From NCBI GenBank assembly GCA_947387575.1, contig CANDOC010000014.1, positions 1 through 64,000 on the forward strand: a stretch of DNA of 64,000 nt. Direction: 5' to 3'. Both the position numbers and the translations under genes were made by a program. The DNA comes from Spongorhabdus nitratireducens. Its GTDB lineage: Bacteria; Pseudomonadota; Gammaproteobacteria; Pseudomonadales; Endozoicomonadaceae. Of the stretch, positions 23,393 through 35,118 are shown piece after piece (position 1 is the stretch's first letter; each line of letters begins with the position of its first letter). Under the pieces are notes generated by a model. It ran no database searches and was not told the DNA's origin. It saw nothing but the letters and a program-made list of their open reading frames with translations.

Positions 23393-25495
23393 GTGGCCCG
23401 TAAAACTCCGATCAGCCGCTACCGTAACATCGGTATCTGTGCGCACGTCGATGCGGGAAAGACCACTACCACTGAGCGTGTTCTGTTCTACACCGGTCTT
23501 TCTCACAAGATCGGTGAAGTACATGACGGCGCTGCTACCATGGACTGGATGGAGCAGGAACAGGAGCGTGGTATCACCATCACTTCTGCTGCGACTACCT
23601 GTTTCTGGCGTGGTATGGATGCTCAGTTTGACGAGCATCGCGTAAACATCATCGACACCCCTGGACACGTTGACTTTACCATCGAGGTAGAGCGTTCCCT
23701 GCGTGTACTGGACGGTGCTGTTGTTGTTCTGTGTGGCTCTTCCGGCGTACAGCCCCAGACTGAAACCGTTTGGCGTCAGGCTAACAAATACGAAGTTCCG
23801 CGCATGGTATTCGTCAACAAGATGGACCGTGCCGGCGCAGACTACATGATGGTAGTCGAGCAGCTGAAAGATCGTCTGGGCGCCAACGCTGTGCCGCTGC
23901 AGATGACTATCGGTGCTGAAGACGAATTCAAGGGTGTTGTCGACCTGATCAAAATGAAGGCTATCATCTGGAATGAAGCCGATCAGGGCATGACCTTCAC
24001 CTATGAGGATATCCCGGCTGAACTGGCTGATACCTGTGCTGAAATGCACGAGTACCTGGTTGAGTCCGCTGCCGAAGCTTCCGAAGAAATGATGGAAAAG
24101 TACCTTGAAGAAGGTGAGCTTTCCGAGGAAGAAATCAAGGCTGGTATCCGTGCCCGCACCCTGGCGAACGAAATCATTCCGGTATTCGGTGGTTCTGCGT
24201 TCAAGAACAAGGGTGTGCAGGCAGTACTGGACGCTGTTATCGAATTCATGCCTTCTCCGAAGGAAGTAAAAGCGATCGAAGGTACTCTGGAAGACGGTGA
24301 AACCGTAGAGACCCGCGAAGCTGACGATAGCGCTCCGTTTGCTGCTCTGGCATTCAAGATTGCTACCGACCCGTTCGTAGGTACCCTGACCTTCGTTCGT
24401 AACTACTCCGGTATCCTGAAGTCCGGCGACACCGTGTTCAACTCTGTTAAAGAGAAGCGTGAGCGCGTTGGTCGTATGGTTCAGATGCACGCGAACAACC
24501 GTGAAGAACTCAAAGAGTGTCTGGCGGGTGACATCGTAGCTCTGATCGGTCTGAAGGACGTTACCACCGGTGACACCCTGTGCAACATGGACAACAAGAT
24601 TGTTCTGGAGCGCATGGAATTCCCGGATCCGGTAATTTCCGTAGCAGTTGAGCCGAAGTCCAAGGCTGACCAGGAAAAGATGGGCATCGCACTGGGCAAG
24701 CTGGCTCAGGAAGATCCGTCTTTCCGCGTTCACACCGATGAAGAAACCGGCCAGACCATCATCTCCGGTATGGGTGAACTGCACCTGGACATCCTCGTTG
24801 ACCGTATGCGTCGTGAGTTCAATGTTGAAGCCAACATTGGTAAGCCTCAGGTTGCGTACCGCGAGAAGATCACCAACTCCGTAGAGATCAACCACAAGTT
24901 TGCTCGTCAGTCTGGTGGTCGTGGTCAGTACGGTCACGTTGTGATCGAATTCTCTCCGGCTAGCGGTGATGACGAAGGCCTGGAGTTCCTGAACGAGATC
25001 GTTGGTGGTGTGATTCCGAAGGAATACATCCCTGCAATCGAGAAGGGTATCTCCGAGCAGATGAAGAACGGTGTTCTGGCCGGCTACCCACTGCTGGGTC
25101 TGAAGGCGCGTCTGTTCGACGGTTCCTTCCACGATGTTGACTCCAGTGAAATGGCGTTTAAAATCGCTGCATCTCAGGCTACCAAGCTGCTGAAGGACAA
25201 GGGCGCTCGTCCTGTTCTGATGGAGCCGATGATGAAGGTGGAAGTCGTCACCCCTGAAGATTACATGGGTGATGTCATGGGCGACCTGAACCGCCGTCGC
25301 GGTCTGGTCCAGGGCATGGAAGACACACCGTCAGGCAAGACCATTCGCGCTCAGGTACCTCTGGGTGAGATGTTTGGTTACGCTACCGACCTGCGTTCCG
25401 CAACACAGGGTCGTGCAACATACTCCATGGAATTTAGCGAATATGCGGAAGCTCCGATGAATATCGCTGAATCTGTGATGAAGAACCAGGGTTAA
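23393..25495 (+). CDS. fusA: Elongation factor G
   Basis: 700 residues, the GTPase that drives translocation. The P-loop [12 protein letters not shown] and switch [10 protein letters not shown] are intact, followed by domains II to V. The start codon is GTG at 23393 ([13 protein letters not shown]), with AGAGGA before it. It is the classical EF-G, not the FusB/tetracycline-protection type. It is followed by tuf after 35 bases. Confidence 0.98.
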   Translation: MARKTPISRYRNIGICAHVDAGKTTTTERVLFYTGLSHKIGEVHDGAATMDWMEQEQERGITITSAATTCFWRGMDAQFDEHRVNIIDTPGHVDFTIEVERSLRVLDGAVVVLCGSSGVQPQTETVWRQANKYEVPRMVFVNKMDRAGADYMMVVEQLKDRLGANAVPLQMTIGAEDEFKGVVDLIKMKAIIWNEADQGMTFTYEDIPAELADTCAEMHEYLVESAAEASEEMMEKYLEEGELSEEEIKAGIRARTLANEIIPVFGGSAFKNKGVQAVLDAVIEFMPSPKEVKAIEGTLEDGETVETREADDSAPFAALAFKIATDPFVGTLTFVRNYSGILKSGDTVFNSVKEKRERVGRMVQMHANNREELKECLAGDIVALIGLKDVTTGDTLCNMDNKIVLERMEFPDPVISVAVEPKSKADQEKMGIALGKLAQEDPSFRVHTDEETGQTIISGMGELHLDILVDRMRREFNVEANIGKPQVAYREKITNSVEINHKFARQSGGRGQYGHVVIEFSPASGDDEGLEFLNEIVGGVIPKEYIPAIEKGISEQMKNGVLAGYPLLGLKARLFDGSFHDVDSSEMAFKIAASQATKLLKDKGARPVLMEPMMKVEVVTPEDYMGDVMGDLNRRRGLVQGMEDTPSGKTIRAQVPLGEMFGYATDLRSATQGRATYSMEFSEYAEAPMNIAESVMKNQG

Positions 25496-25530
25496 TTCCT
25501 GATCCACTTAACATTTAAGGGCTAAGTGAC

Positions 25531-26724
25531 ATGGCTAAGGAAAAGTTTGAACGTAACAAGCCGCACGTCAATGTTGGTACCATCGGTCACGTTGACCACG
25601 GTAAAACCACTCTGACTGCTGCTCTGACTCGCGTATGTGCTGAAGTTTTCGGTGGCGAAGCTAAAGCATTCGATCAGATCGACAACGCTCCTGAAGAGCG
25701 TGAGCGTGGTATCACCATCTCTACTGCACACGTAGAGTACGATTCCACCGAGCGTCACTACGCGCACGTAGACTGCCCAGGACACGCTGACTACGTTAAG
25801 AACATGATCACCGGTGCTGCTCAGATGGACGGCGCTATTCTGGTATGTTCCGCTGCTGATGGCCCCATGCCTCAGACTCGTGAGCACATCCTGCTGTCCC
25901 GTCAGGTTGGTGTACCTTACATCGTTGTATTCCTGAACAAAGCAGACATGGTTGACGACGAAGAGCTGCTGGAACTGGTAGAAATGGAAGTTCGCGAACT
26001 GCTGAGCGCGTACGACTTCCCGGGTGACGACACTCCGATCATCACCGGTTCTGCTCTGATGGCTCTGAACGGCCAGGACGACAACGAAATGGGTACCACC
26101 GCTGTTAAGCGTCTGGTTGAAACCCTGGACGAGTACATCCCTGAGCCAGAGCGTGCTATCGATCAGCCGTTCCTGCTGCCGATCGAGGACGTATTCTCCA
26201 TCGCTGGTCGTGGTACCGTTGTTACCGGTCGTGTTGAGCGCGGTATCGTCAAGGTTGGTGAAGAAGTAGAAATCGTTGGTGTTAAAGAAACCACCAAGAC
26301 TACTGTAACCGGCGTTGAAATGTTCCGTAAGCTGCTGGACGAAGGTCGTGCAGGCGAGAACGTTGGTGCACTGCTGCGTGGTGTTAAGCGTGAAGACGTT
26401 GAGCGTGGTCAGGTTCTGTCCAAGCCGGGTTCTATCACTCCTCACACCAAGTTCGAAGCAGAAGTATACGTTCTGTCCAAGGACGAAGGCGGCCGTCATA
26501 CTCCGTTCTTCAAGGGCTACCGTCCGCAGTTCTACTTCCGTACTACTGACGTGACCGGTTCTTGCGAACTGCCAGAAGGCGTTGAAATGGTAATGCCGGG
26601 TGACAACGTAAACATGGTTGCTACCCTGATTGCTCCGATCGCTATGGACGAAGGCCTGCGTTTCGCTATCCGTGAAGGTGGCCGTACCGTAGGTGCTGGT
26701 GTTGTTGCCAAGATCTTCGAGTGA
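25531..26724 (+). CDS. tuf: Elongation factor Tu
   Basis: 397 residues. It delivers aminoacyl-tRNA to the ribosome. GTP-binding motifs [19 protein letters not shown] and NKADMVD are intact, and domains II and III follow. The codon choice is strongly biased, as expected for the most abundant protein. It is the only tuf gene in this window. The second copy normally found before tRNA-Trp is absent at 4881-5044. Confidence 0.99.
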   Translation: MAKEKFERNKPHVNVGTIGHVDHGKTTLTAALTRVCAEVFGGEAKAFDQIDNAPEERERGITISTAHVEYDSTERHYAHVDCPGHADYVKNMITGAAQMDGAILVCSAADGPMPQTREHILLSRQVGVPYIVVFLNKADMVDDEELLELVEMEVRELLSAYDFPGDDTPIITGSALMALNGQDDNEMGTTAVKRLVETLDEYIPEPERAIDQPFLLPIEDVFSIAGRGTVVTGRVERGIVKVGEEVEIVGVKETTKTTVTGVEMFRKLLDEGRAGENVGALLRGVKREDVERGQVLSKPGSITPHTKFEAEVYVLSKDEGGRHTPFFKGYRPQFYFRTTDVTGSCELPEGVEMVMPGDNVNMVATLIAPIAMDEGLRFAIREGGRTVGAGVVAKIFE

Positions 26725-26759
26725 TATTTCACTGAAGACCGCTAGGTAATAGCATTAAG

Positions 26760-26790
26760 GAACCCGGTTTTTTATAAGCCGGGTTCTTTT
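26760..26790 (+). terminator. Terminator of the str operon
   Basis: GAACCCGG (26760-26767) pairs with CCGGGTTC (26779-26786), followed by TTTT. It separates tuf from the S10 operon. Confidence 0.85.
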
Positions 26791-26907
26791 ATATATACGC
26801 TTGATTACTAACTCTTTTTTCTCTTTATAAGAATTAAAATAGGGTTAGTTGTGCGCAATAAATAAATAGAATGACCCAGTGCCATAGCGGCTCTGGCTGT
26901 TTATTTG

Positions 26908-26936
26908 TTGACTCTTTTTTTTGACATCAGTAGAAT
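26908..26936 (+). promoter_or_regulatory. S10 operon promoter
   Basis: TTGACT (26908-26913), an exact 17-base spacer and TAGAAT (26931-26936), about 70 bases upstream of rpsJ. A second -35-like TTGACA lies at 26921. The leader is short, so the long L4-binding leader known from E. coli is probably not conserved in the same form. Confidence 0.7.
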
Positions 26937-27008
26937 TTCGCCTCCTTTTGTCATGACAACATCGATTGTCTGGCGTTGTTCTTTACTTTGTTGCCGGAGC
27001 TTGAGTGA

Positions 27009-27332
27009 ATGGCTACTCAACCAAAAACACAGCAGATTCGTATTCGCTTGAAGGCGTTTGATCACAAGCTGATCGACCAGTCCACCCAGGAAATCGTGGA
27101 CACCGCCAAGCGTACCGGTGCGCAGGTTCGTGGCCCTATCCCCCTGCCGACACGCAAAGAACGTTTTACCGTACTGATCTCTCCTCACGTTAATAAAGAT
27201 GCACGTGATCAGTACGAGATCCGCACTCACAAGCGTATGATCGACATCGTTGAGCCGACAGAAAAAACTGTCGACGCTCTGATGAAGCTGGACCTGGCTG
27301 CAGGCGTTGAGGTTCAGATCAGTCTCGGTTAA
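27009..27332 (+). CDS. rpsJ: 30S ribosomal protein S10
   Basis: 107 residues, four longer at the N-terminus than the common 103. The core from [18 protein letters not shown] through [19 protein letters not shown] is standard. S10 is in the 30S head and, as NusE, partners NusB and NusG in antitermination. First gene of the S10 operon, separated from rplC by 171 bases with a weak hairpin (27342-27355). Confidence 0.98.
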   Translation: MATQPKTQQIRIRLKAFDHKLIDQSTQEIVDTAKRTGAQVRGPIPLPTRKERFTVLISPHVNKDARDQYEIRTHKRMIDIVEPTEKTVDALMKLDLAAGVEVQISLG

Positions 27333-27503
27333 TAGCCGAATTGCTTCCTGAAGCAGTTTTTCAGGAGCTATTAGCAGGAGCTATACCGGGGCTGTAATAC
27401 TTTTCCCGCGAATTATCTTCAACGGGAATGTGCAGGCCTGTGTGTAACGCTCTGGAATGGGCGGCCATAGCGGGTAACAGCCCCGTACACAAGAGAGGTT
27501 AAT

Positions 27504-28142
27504 ATGGCTATTGGATTAGTCGGCAAGAAATGCGGTATGACCCGCATCTTTACCGAAGACGGCGCAGCAGTGCCGGTTACAGTTATTGAGGTTGATCCTA
27601 ACCGCGTGACTCAGGTTAGAACCGTTGAAACCGACGGTTATAACGCTGTGCAGGTGACTATGGGTGCCAAGAAAGCAAGCCGTGTAAACAAGGCTGCTTC
27701 CGGTCACTACGCCAAAGCTGGCGTTGAAGCCGGTCTGGGCCTGTGGGAATTCCGCATCGAAGACGAAGCCGAGCACAAAGCTGGCGACCTGATCAAGGTT
27801 GACATCTTTGAAGCTGGCCAGAAAGTTGACGTAAGCGGTCAGTCCAAGGGTAAGGGTTTCCAGGGTGCTGTTAAGCGCTGGAACTTCCGCACTCAGGACG
27901 CTACCCACGGTAACTCCCTGTCTCACCGTGCACCGGGTTCCATCGGTCAGTGTCAGACTCCAGGTCGTGTCTTCAAAGGCAAGAAAATGGCTGGCCACAT
28001 GGGTGCTCAGCAGGTGACTGTTCAGTCTCTGGAAATCGTTCGCGTAGACAGCGAGCGTAACCTGCTGTTGATCAAGGGCGCTGTACCGGGTGCTACCGGT
28101 GCTGACGTGATTGTTAAACCTGCTGTCAAAGCTGGCGCCTGA
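27504..28142 (+). CDS. rplC: 50S ribosomal protein L3
   Basis: 212 residues. It starts near the peptidyl transferase centre, where its long loop reaches ([14 protein letters not shown], then the [20 protein letters not shown] region, whose Gln is the usual methylation site). The start is supported by AGAGAGG. It is followed by rplD after 12 bases. Confidence 0.98.
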   Translation: MAIGLVGKKCGMTRIFTEDGAAVPVTVIEVDPNRVTQVRTVETDGYNAVQVTMGAKKASRVNKAASGHYAKAGVEAGLGLWEFRIEDEAEHKAGDLIKVDIFEAGQKVDVSGQSKGKGFQGAVKRWNFRTQDATHGNSLSHRAPGSIGQCQTPGRVFKGKKMAGHMGAQQVTVQSLEIVRVDSERNLLLIKGAVPGATGADVIVKPAVKAGA

Positions 28143-28154
28143 GAGGATTAAGTG

Positions 28155-28757
28155 ATGGATCTGAATGTAACAGGTGCGGGCACCGTTCAGGTTTCTGACG
28201 TGACCTTTGCTACTGAATTCAACGAAACCCTGGTTCACCAGGCTGTCGTTGCGTTCATGGCTGGTGCACGCCAGGGAACCCGCGCGCAGAAAACTCGCAG
28301 CGAAGTAAGTGGCGGTGGCCGTAAGCCATGGCGCCAGAAGGGCACTGGTCGTGCTCGTGCCGGTACCATCCGCAGCCCGCTGTGGCGTGGGGGCGGCCGT
28401 ACTTTTGCTGCCAAGCCGCAGAATCACGCTCAGAAGCTGAACAAGAAAATGTATCGCGCTGCGATGCGTTCCATCCTGTCTGAGCTGGTTCGCCAGGAAC
28501 GTCTGGTACTGGTTGAAGGCTTCAACATCGAAGCTCCTAAGACCAAGCAGGTTGTTGCTCGTCTGAACGAACTGAACGTCAGCAACGCGCTGATCATTTC
28601 CGAAGGCGTAGAACAGAACCTGTACCTGGCTGCTCGCAACATCCCTCATATCGATGTGCGCGACGTACAGGGCACCGATCCGGTCAGCCTGATTGCTCAT
28701 GAGAAAGTTGTCATGACTGTGGCTGCGCTGAAGAAATTCGAGGAGATGCTGGGATGA
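28155..28757 (+). CDS. rplD: 50S ribosomal protein L4
   Basis: 200 residues. L4 lines the exit tunnel and, in enterobacteria, represses the S10 operon. The extended tunnel loop ([23 protein letters not shown]) is intact. ATG 28155 is preferred to the GTG one codon earlier because GAGAGG is 8 bases upstream. It ends in a 4-base overlap with rplW. Confidence 0.97.
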   Translation: MDLNVTGAGTVQVSDVTFATEFNETLVHQAVVAFMAGARQGTRAQKTRSEVSGGGRKPWRQKGTGRARAGTIRSPLWRGGGRTFAAKPQNHAQKLNKKMYRAAMRSILSELVRQERLVLVEGFNIEAPKTKQVVARLNELNVSNALIISEGVEQNLYLAARNIPHIDVRDVQGTDPVSLIAHEKVVMTVAALKKFEEMLG

Positions 28758-29050
28758 ACCAGGAACGCATTCTCAAAGTTCTGCTTGGGCCTCACATTTC
28801 CGAAAAGGCCACTGTCGCGGCAGACATGCACGGTCAGTACGTTTTTCGTGTGACCAAAGACGCGACCAAGCTTGAAATCAAAAAAGCCGTTGAGCAACTG
28901 TTCGACGTCAGTGTTCAGGCTGTTCGTACTGTAACTGTCAAGGGTAAGACCAAGCGTACTGCACGCGGTCTGGGTAAGCGTTCCGACTGGAAAAAAGCTT
29001 ACGTCTCCCTGGAGCAGGGTCAGGACATCGACTTTGCGGACGCCGAGTAA
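28754..29050 (+). CDS. rplW: 50S ribosomal protein L23
   Basis: 98 residues. L23 sits at the tunnel exit and docks trigger factor and SRP. Conserved [11 protein letters not shown] and VNVxVKGKxKR-like stretches ([10 protein letters not shown]) are present. It overlaps rplD by 4 bases. Confidence 0.97.
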   Translation: MNQERILKVLLGPHISEKATVAADMHGQYVFRVTKDATKLEIKKAVEQLFDVSVQAVRTVTVKGKTKRTARGLGKRSDWKKAYVSLEQGQDIDFADAE

Positions 29051-29062
29051 AAGGAGAGAGAG

Positions 29063-29890
29063 ATGGCTGTAGTAAAATGCAAACCGACTTCTCCAGGTCG
29101 CCGCTTCGTTGTCAAAGTTGTCAACTCTGACCTGCACAAAGGTGCTCCTTACGCGCCTTTGCTCGAGAAGAAAAGTAAAAGTGGTGGTCGCAACAATGCT
29201 GGCCGCATCACTACCCGTCATCGTGGTGGTGGTCACAAGCAGCATTACCGTATTGTTGACTTCCGTCGCAACAAGGATGGTATCCCGGCAATCGTTGAGC
29301 GCCTGGAATACGATCCGAACCGTAGCGCGCACATCGCCCTGCTGAAGTACATGGACGGTGAACGTCGTTACATTATCGCTCCCAAGGGCGTTAAGGCCGG
29401 CGCAGAACTGATCTCTGGTGCAGACGCACCGATCAAGGCCGGTAACACCATGCCGATGCGCAACATGCCGCTCGGTTCTGTTATCCACTGCATCGAAATG
29501 AAGCCTGGTAAAGGCGCTCAGATCGCACGTAGTGCGGGTACCTCTGCTCAGCTGGTAGCTAAAGAAGGTGCTTACGTAACTCTGCGTCTGCGTTCCGGTG
29601 AAATGCGCAAGATTCTGGCTGATTGCCGTGCAACTCTGGGCGAAGTGTCCAACAGTGAGCACAGCCTGCGCTCTCTGGGTAAAGCTGGTGCTACTCGCTG
29701 GCGTGGTGTTCGTCCTACTGTCCGCGGTGTTGCGATGAACCCGGTTGACCACCCGCACGGTGGTGGTGAAGGTCGTACTTCCGGTGGCCGTCATCCGGTC
29801 AGCCCATGGGGTATGCCAACCAAGGGTCGCAAGACACGTTCCAACAAGCGTACCGACAAGATGATTGTTCGTCGTCGGGGCGCCAAATAA
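29063..29890 (+). CDS. rplB: 50S ribosomal protein L2
   Basis: 275 residues. L2 bridges the subunits near the peptidyl transferase centre. The highly conserved [21 protein letters not shown] stretch near the C-terminus is complete. An AAGGAG site precedes the start. Confidence 0.98.
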   Translation: MAVVKCKPTSPGRRFVVKVVNSDLHKGAPYAPLLEKKSKSGGRNNAGRITTRHRGGGHKQHYRIVDFRRNKDGIPAIVERLEYDPNRSAHIALLKYMDGERRYIIAPKGVKAGAELISGADAPIKAGNTMPMRNMPLGSVIHCIEMKPGKGAQIARSAGTSAQLVAKEGAYVTLRLRSGEMRKILADCRATLGEVSNSEHSLRSLGKAGATRWRGVRPTVRGVAMNPVDHPHGGGEGRTSGGRHPVSPWGMPTKGRKTRSNKRTDKMIVRRRGAK

Positions 29891-29914
29891 GGTTGAAGGA
29901 TAGGGGATACGATA

Positions 29915-30193
29915 GTGCCACGTTCTCTGAAAAAAGGGCCGTTTATTGACCTTCACCTGTTGAAGAAGGTTGAAGACGCCCTCGAAGCAAAAAGTAAGCG
30001 TCCGATCAAGACCTGGTCTCGTCGCTCCATGATCATCCCTCAGATGGTTGGTCTGACAATTGCCGTTCACAACGGTCGTCAGCACGTGCCGGTTTTCGTT
30101 TCTGAAGAAATGGTCGGCCACAAGCTGGGTGAGTTTGCAGCAACACGTACCTACCGTGGTCACGCTGCAGACAAAAAGGCCAAGAAGCGCTAA
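29915..30193 (+). CDS. rpsS: 30S ribosomal protein S19
   Basis: 92 residues from a GTG start ([15 protein letters not shown]). S19 pairs with S13 in the head and contacts the A-site tRNA. Conserved [16 protein letters not shown] is present near the end. Confidence 0.97.
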   Translation: MPRSLKKGPFIDLHLLKKVEDALEAKSKRPIKTWSRRSMIIPQMVGLTIAVHNGRQHVPVFVSEEMVGHKLGEFAATRTYRGHAADKKAKKR

Positions 30194-30203
30194 GAGGTAA
30201 GAG

Positions 30204-30539
30204 ATGAACGAAGTCGCAGCAATTCATAAAGGCGCTCGCATTTCTGCCCAGAAAGCACGCTTGGTCGTAGACCAGATTCGTGGGAAGAATGTTGCAGAAG
30301 CACTGGACGTTCTGACTTTCAGCAACAAGAAAGCTGCTGAGCTGGTCAAGAAGGTTCTGGAATCCGCGATCGCCAATGCCGAGCACAACGACGGCATGGA
30401 CATTGATGAGCTGAAGGTCAGTTCTGCGTTTGTTAACGAAGGCATGACCATGAAGCGTATCAAGCCACGTGCTAAAGGCCGTGCTGATCGCATTCTTAAG
30501 CGGACTTGCCACATTACCGTGAAGGTAGCCGAAGTTTAA
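30204..30539 (+). CDS. rplV: 50S ribosomal protein L22
   Basis: 111 residues. L22 extends a beta-hairpin into the exit tunnel ([18 protein letters not shown]), where macrolide-resistance changes can occur. This loop has no insertion or deletion. AGAGG precedes the start. Confidence 0.97.
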   Translation: MNEVAAIHKGARISAQKARLVVDQIRGKNVAEALDVLTFSNKKAAELVKKVLESAIANAEHNDGMDIDELKVSSAFVNEGMTMKRIKPRAKGRADRILKRTCHITVKVAEV

Positions 30540-30550
30540 GGAGCGATCAG

Positions 30551-31246
30551 ATGGGTCAAAAAGTACATCCTACAGGTATTCGTCTGGGTATCGTAAAGAG
30601 CCACCGCTCTGTATGGTACGCAGAAGGTAAGGACTATGCTGACAAGCTGAACAACGACCTCGCGGTTCGTGCGTTCATCGAGAAGAAGCTGAAAAACGCT
30701 TCTGTCAGCCGTGTCGACATCCAACGTCCGGCCCAGAGCGCGCGTGTGACTATCCACACTGCCCGTCCTGGTATCGTGATCGGTAAAAAGGGTGAAGACG
30801 TAGAGAAGCTGCGTAAAGCTGTTTCCGACATGATGGGCTGCCCGGTCCACATCAACATCGAAGAAGTGCGCAAGCCTGAAGTTGATGCCATGTTGGTTGC
30901 ACAGAGCATCGCTGGCCAGCTGGAGCGTCGTGTGATGTTCCGTCGTGCCATGAAGCGCTCTGTACAGAACGCTATGCGTCTGGGTGCGAAAGGTATCAAG
31001 GTTCAAATCGGCGGCCGTCTGGGCGGTGCTGAAATTGCCCGTACCGAATGGTACCGCGAAGGCCGTGTGCCTCTGCATACCCTGCGTGCTGACATCGATT
31101 ACGCTACCTATGAAGCTCACACCACTTACGGCGTCCTGGGCGTTAAAGTGTGGATCTTCAAAGGTGAAGTTATCGGTGGTCAGGTTGAAGAAACTCAACC
31201 GAAAGAACCGAAGCGTGGTAAAAAGCGCCCGGCTCGTAAAGCATAA
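30551..31246 (+). CDS. rpsC: 30S ribosomal protein S3
   Basis: 231 residues. Part of the mRNA entry channel and helicase. The KH domain ([15 protein letters not shown]) and the C-terminal basic tail are present. ATG 30551 with AAGGAG upstream and the canonical [13 protein letters not shown] start is used instead of an in-frame start at 30506 that would overlap rplV. Confidence 0.98.
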   Translation: MGQKVHPTGIRLGIVKSHRSVWYAEGKDYADKLNNDLAVRAFIEKKLKNASVSRVDIQRPAQSARVTIHTARPGIVIGKKGEDVEKLRKAVSDMMGCPVHINIEEVRKPEVDAMLVAQSIAGQLERRVMFRRAMKRSVQNAMRLGAKGIKVQIGGRLGGAEIARTEWYREGRVPLHTLRADIDYATYEAHTTYGVLGVKVWIFKGEVIGGQVEETQPKEPKRGKKRPARKA

Positions 31247-31258
31247 GGAGTACGCATA

Positions 31259-31672
31259 ATGTTACAGCCTAAGCGTACCAAGTTCCGCAAGCAGATGAAG
31301 GGCCGCAACCGCGGTCTGGCGCACCGTGGTTCTAAAGTGAGCTTCGGTGAGTACGCGCTGAAAGCAACTGGCCGTGGTCGTATCACCGCGCGTCAGATCG
31401 AGGCCGCTCGTCGTGCCATGACTCGTCACGTTAAACGTGGCGGTAAGATCTGGATTCGGGTCTTCCCGGACAAGCCTATTACCAAGAAGCCTCTGGAAGT
31501 TCGTCAGGGTAAAGGTAAAGGTAACGTTGAATACTGGGTATGCCAGATTCAGCCGGGTAAGGTCCTGTACGAAATGGAAGGTGTTCCAGAAGAGCTGGCG
31601 CGTGAAGCGTTTGCCCTGGGCGCAGCGAAGCTGCCTGTTGAAACCACCTTCGTTAAGCGTGGGGTGATGTAA
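31259..31672 (+). CDS. rplP: 50S ribosomal protein L16
   Basis: 137 residues. L16 organises the A site of the large subunit. [19 protein letters not shown] and the [15 protein letters not shown] region are standard. Its stop shares one base with the rpmC start. Confidence 0.98.
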   Translation: MLQPKRTKFRKQMKGRNRGLAHRGSKVSFGEYALKATGRGRITARQIEAARRAMTRHVKRGGKIWIRVFPDKPITKKPLEVRQGKGKGNVEYWVCQIQPGKVLYEMEGVPEELAREAFALGAAKLPVETTFVKRGVM

Positions 31673-31863
31673 TGAACGCTGCTGAACTGCGTGAAAAATC
31701 TGTCGAGGAGCTGAACGAACAGCTTCTGACTCTGCTGCGGGACCAGTTTAACTTCCGCATGCAAAAAGCGACCGGTCAGCTGAGCCAGACTCATCTGCTG
31801 AAGCAGACCAAGCGCGATATCGCACGTGTTAAGACGTTGCTGGGTGAGAAGGCAGGTAACTAA
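31672..31863 (+). CDS. rpmC: 50S ribosomal protein L29
   Basis: 63 residues, a helical hairpin near the tunnel exit ([26 protein letters not shown]). It overlaps the rplP stop by one base, so translation is coupled. Confidence 0.96.
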   Translation: MNAAELREKSVEELNEQLLTLLRDQFNFRMQKATGQLSQTHLLKQTKRDIARVKTLLGEKAGN

Positions 31864-31864
31864 G

Positions 31865-32125
31865 ATGGAAGAAGTCAAAGTCCGTACGCTGACCGGTAAG
31901 GTTGTGAGCGACAAGATGGACAAATCCATCACTGTCCTCATCGAGCGTCGTGTTAAACATCCGCTGTACGGTAAAATCGTAAAGCGGTCCACCAAGCTGC
32001 ACGCTCACGACGAGCAGAACGAGTGCCGCATGGGCGACACCGTGACAATCAAGGAAACCCGTCCGCTCTCAAAGACTAAGTCTTTTGAGCTGGTTTCCAT
32101 CGTAGAGCGAGCAACTCAAATATAA
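31865..32125 (+). CDS. rpsQ: 30S ribosomal protein S17
   Basis: 86 residues, OB-fold primary binder of 16S rRNA. The start at ATG 31865 lies right after the rpmC stop and gives the usual N-terminus ([19 protein letters not shown]). A start at 31826 would overlap rpmC and is rejected. Last gene of the S10 operon in the E. coli sense. Confidence 0.96.
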   Translation: MEEVKVRTLTGKVVSDKMDKSITVLIERRVKHPLYGKIVKRSTKLHAHDEQNECRMGDTVTIKETRPLSKTKSFELVSIVERATQI

Positions 32126-32131
32126 GGCCAT

Positions 32132-32173
32132 GGCGCCCAGGGTCCGTTAAGGTGGAACGGATTAGCGGGCGCC
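32132..32173. repeat. Nested inverted repeat between rpsQ and rplN
   Basis: GGCGCCC (32132-32138) pairs with GGGCGCC (32167-32173), and inside it CCGTT (32144-32148) pairs with AACGG (32156-32160). It occupies the S10/spc operon boundary without a T tract. A processing or regulatory stem is plausible. Confidence 0.5.
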
Positions 32174-32202
32174 CGTCTGCAATTTGAGCTTGGAGATTAG
32201 TA

Positions 32203-32571
32203 ATGATCCAGACCCAAACTGAACTCGAGGTCGCTGACAACAGCGGCGCACGCCGCGTCCAGTGCATTAAAGTACTGGGTGGCTCTCATCGCCGTTACGC
32301 CGGCATTGGTGACATCATCAAAGTAACCGTTAAGGAAGCAATTCCTCGCGGTAAGGTCAAAAAAGGCCAGGTGATGACAGCTGTTGTTGTTCGTACCCGT
32401 AAGGGCGTTCGTCGTCCGGATGGTTCCATCATCCGTTTTGACGGTAACGCTGCCGTACTGCTGAATGCTAACCAGCAGCCGATTGGCACCCGTATCTTCG
32501 GGCCCGTGACTCGTGAACTGCGCGGTGAACAGTTCATGAAGATCATTTCTCTGGCTCCCGAAGTACTGTAA
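32203..32571 (+). CDS. rplN: 50S ribosomal protein L14
   Basis: 122 residues, beta-barrel at the subunit interface ([27 protein letters not shown]). First gene of the spc operon, after a 77-base spacer from rpsQ. GGAG precedes the start. Confidence 0.98.
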   Translation: MIQTQTELEVADNSGARRVQCIKVLGGSHRRYAGIGDIIKVTVKEAIPRGKVKKGQVMTAVVVRTRKGVRRPDGSIIRFDGNAAVLLNANQQPIGTRIFGPVTRELRGEQFMKIISLAPEVL

Positions 32572-32583
32572 GAGGCTGATCAA

Positions 32584-32904
32584 ATGGCAATGAAGAAAAT
32601 CCGTCGCGACGATGAAATCGTTGTGATCGCAGGTAAAGACAAAGGCAAGCGTGGCAAGGTACAGCAAGTACGTGCCGACGGTCGTCTGATTGTCTCCGGT
32701 ATCAACATGGTGAAGAAGCACCAGAAGCCTAACCCGATGCTCGGCGCGCCCGGTGGTATCGTGGAAAAGGAAGCCCCTATTCAGGCTTCCAATGTGGCTA
32801 TCTGGAATTCTGAAACCCAGAAGGCTGACCGTGTGGGCTTCTCCTTCGATGAAGGTAAGAAAATCCGCGTATTCAAGTCCAACGGCAAGCCGGTTGAGGC
32901 GTGA
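32584..32904 (+). CDS. rplX: 50S ribosomal protein L24
   Basis: 106 residues with a KOW motif ([13 protein letters not shown]). It initiates 50S assembly. GAGG is 8 bases before ATG 32584. A second ATG two codons later would also fit the family. Confidence 0.97.
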   Translation: MAMKKIRRDDEIVVIAGKDKGKRGKVQQVRADGRLIVSGINMVKKHQKPNPMLGAPGGIVEKEAPIQASNVAIWNSETQKADRVGFSFDEGKKIRVFKSNGKPVEA

Positions 32905-32912
32905 GGCGGGAA

Positions 32913-33452
32913 ATGTCAAATCTGCACAAACAATACCGTGAAGAACTCGTACCCCAGATCAAAGAAGAGCTGGGTTGCGCAAACGTTCACCAAGTACCAA
33001 AGCTGACCAAAATCACCCTGAACATGGGTGTTGGTGAAGCACTTGGTGATAAGAAGATTCTTGAGCACGCGCTGAGCGACATGCAGAAAATTGCAGGTCA
33101 GAAGCCGGTGATCACTTACGCTCGTAAATCTGTTGCAGGCTTCAAAGTACGTGAAGGCTGGCCGATCGGCGTTAAAGTGACCCTGCGTGGCGCGCGTATG
33201 TACGACTTCCTGGAGCGTCTGGTTGACATCTCCATGCCTCGTATCCGCGATTTCCGCGGTGTTAGCCCGAAGTCTTTTGACGGTCGCGGCAACTACAGCA
33301 TGGGTGTGAAAGAGCAGATCATCTTCCCGGAAATCGATTACGACAAGATCGATACCCTGCGTGGTATGGACATTACGTTCACCACCACTGCAAAAACCGA
33401 TGAAGAAGGCCGTGCCCTGCTGAAAGCCTTCAACTTCCCTTTCCGTAAGTAA
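32913..33452 (+). CDS. rplE: 50S ribosomal protein L5
   Basis: 179 residues, 5S rRNA binder in the central protuberance. ATG 32913 ([19 protein letters not shown]) matches the family length and has GAGGCGGG upstream. The GTG at 32901 overlaps the end of rplX. In E. coli this start region is the S8 repressor target. Confidence 0.97.
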   Translation: MSNLHKQYREELVPQIKEELGCANVHQVPKLTKITLNMGVGEALGDKKILEHALSDMQKIAGQKPVITYARKSVAGFKVREGWPIGVKVTLRGARMYDFLERLVDISMPRIRDFRGVSPKSFDGRGNYSMGVKEQIIFPEIDYDKIDTLRGMDITFTTTAKTDEEGRALLKAFNFPFRK

Positions 33453-33466
33453 AAAGGAGCTGCCAG

Positions 33467-33772
33467 ATGGCTAAAGTTTCCATGAAGCAGCGGGAGTTGA
33501 AGCGCGAGCGCACCGTTGCCAAATACGCCAAGAAGCGTGCTGAACTGAAAGCAATCATCAACAGCGTTCACAGCTCTGAAGAAGAGCGTTGGGACGCGTT
33601 GGTTGCTCTGCAGAAGCAGCCTCGTGACGCCAGCAAAGCCCGTCAGCGTAACCGCTGCCGTGTAACCGGTCGTCCTCACGCTTACCTGCGTAAGTTTGGA
33701 CTGAGCCGCATCAAGCTGCGTGAAGCTGCGATGCGCGGTGACGTGCCCGGTCTGGTTAAGGCCAGCTGGTAA
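33467..33772 (+). CDS. rpsN: 30S ribosomal protein S14 (long, zinc-free form)
   Basis: 101 residues. The C-terminal core [21 protein letters not shown] has only one of the cysteines of the zinc form, so this is the zinc-independent long type usual in gammaproteobacteria. AAGGAG precedes the start. Confidence 0.97.
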   Translation: MAKVSMKQRELKRERTVAKYAKKRAELKAIINSVHSSEEERWDALVALQKQPRDASKARQRNRCRVTGRPHAYLRKFGLSRIKLREAAMRGDVPGLVKASW

Positions 33773-33802
33773 GCACGACGATTCTTCCAGGAGAAATTTA
33801 GA

Positions 33803-34195
33803 ATGAGTATGCAGGACCCGTTAGCAGATATGCTAACTCGCATCCGTAATGCCCAGATGGCGGAACATGCCGACGTGGCTATTCCGTCTTCCAAAATCAA
33901 GGCTGCTGTTGCCAAGGTACTGAAAGAAGAAGGCTACATTGCTGACTTCCGTATCGAAGGTGACCTGAAGCCTGTGATGACTGTTGAGCTGAAGTACTTC
34001 GAAGGCAAGCCAGTTATCGAAGAGCTGAAGCGCGCTTCCCGTCCGGGTCTGCGTGCATACGCAGGCGCTGAAGAACTGCCGAAAGTAAACGGCGGTCTGG
34101 GTGTTGCCATCGTTTCCACCAACAAAGGTGTTATGACCGACCGTGCGGCTCGCGCTGCCGGTGTTGGTGGCGAGATTCTCTGCACCGTGTTCTAA
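33803..34195 (+). CDS. rpsH: 30S ribosomal protein S8
   Basis: 130 residues ([17 protein letters not shown], ending [11 protein letters not shown]). S8 binds 16S helix 21 and in E. coli represses the spc operon. Normal length and context. Confidence 0.98.
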   Translation: MSMQDPLADMLTRIRNAQMAEHADVAIPSSKIKAAVAKVLKEEGYIADFRIEGDLKPVMTVELKYFEGKPVIEELKRASRPGLRAYAGAEELPKVNGGLGVAIVSTNKGVMTDRAARAAGVGGEILCTVF

Positions 34196-34207
34196 GGGAG
34201 GGCTGAT

Positions 34208-34741
34208 ATGTCTCGCGTAGCAAAAGCCCCGGTTGAGATCCCGGCCGGTGTAGAAGTAAAACTGAATGGTCAGTCCCTTTCCGTTAAGGGCAGCAAAGGT
34301 CTGCTGGAACTGAACGTTCACCAAAACGTTGAAGTCGCTCAGGAAGAGAATGCACTGACTTTCGCTCCTCGCGACGGTGGCAAGCAGTCTCGCGCTCTGG
34401 CCGGCACTACTCGTGCTCTGGTCAACAACATGGTTACTGGCGTAACCAAGGGCTTCGAGAAAAAGCTGCAACTGATCGGTGTTGGTTACCGTGCTCAGGC
34501 CAAAGGCAAGAGCGTGAACCTGACCCTCGGCTTCTCCCATCCGGTTGACTACGCTCTGCCGGAAGGCGTAACTGCTGAAACTCCTTCTCAGACTGAAATT
34601 CTGATCAAGGGTGTTGATAAGCAGCTGGTTGGCCAGGTAGCTGCGGAAATCCGTGAATTCCGCCGCCCCGAGCCTTATAAGGGTAAGGGTATCCGCTATG
34701 CTGACGAATACGTTCGTCGCAAAGAGGCCAAGAAGAAGTAA
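34208..34741 (+). CDS. rplF: 50S ribosomal protein L6
   Basis: 177 residues, two tandem L6 domains next to the sarcin-ricin loop, ending [20 protein letters not shown]. Normal length. GGGAGGG is upstream of the start. Confidence 0.98.
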   Translation: MSRVAKAPVEIPAGVEVKLNGQSLSVKGSKGLLELNVHQNVEVAQEENALTFAPRDGGKQSRALAGTTRALVNNMVTGVTKGFEKKLQLIGVGYRAQAKGKSVNLTLGFSHPVDYALPEGVTAETPSQTEILIKGVDKQLVGQVAAEIREFRRPEPYKGKGIRYADEYVRRKEAKKK

Positions 34742-34755
34742 GGTAGGGTGACATC

Positions 34756-35106
34756 ATGATCGACAAGAAAACATCCCGCCTGCGTCGTGCGCGTCGTGCA
34801 CGTATGAAGATGCGTGAGCTGGGGGCAGTTCGTCTGTCTATCCACCGCACACCGCGTCACATTTACGCGCAGGTAATTGCCCCGAACGGGGACAAAGTAC
34901 TGGCATCTGCTTCCACGCTGGACAAGTCCCTGCGTGAAGCTGCTACCGGTAACATCGAAGCCGCTAAGAAAGTCGGCACCCTGATCGCTGAGCGTGCTAA
35001 AGAAGCTGGCGTATCCAAGGTTGCTTTCGATCGCTCCGGTTTCAAGTTCCACGGTCGTGTCAAGGCCCTGGCCGACGCAGCCCGTGAAAGCGGTCTCGAA
35101 TTCTAA
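34756..35106 (+). CDS. rplR: 50S ribosomal protein L18
   Basis: 116 residues, 5S rRNA binder. A basic N-terminus ([19 protein letters not shown]) precedes the conserved [20 protein letters not shown] and [23 protein letters not shown] C-terminus. Confidence 0.97.
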   Translation: MIDKKTSRLRRARRARMKMRELGAVRLSIHRTPRHIYAQVIAPNGDKVLASASTLDKSLREAATGNIEAAKKVGTLIAERAKEAGVSKVAFDRSGFKFHGRVKALADAARESGLEF

Positions 35107-35118
35107 AGGGTGGGCGCA

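Noticed and set aside
27342..27361. Hairpin with T tract after rpsJ as a terminator
   Set aside because: The stem is only five to six pairs with a very small loop, and rplC downstream must be transcribed from the same operon. At most it is a weak attenuator.
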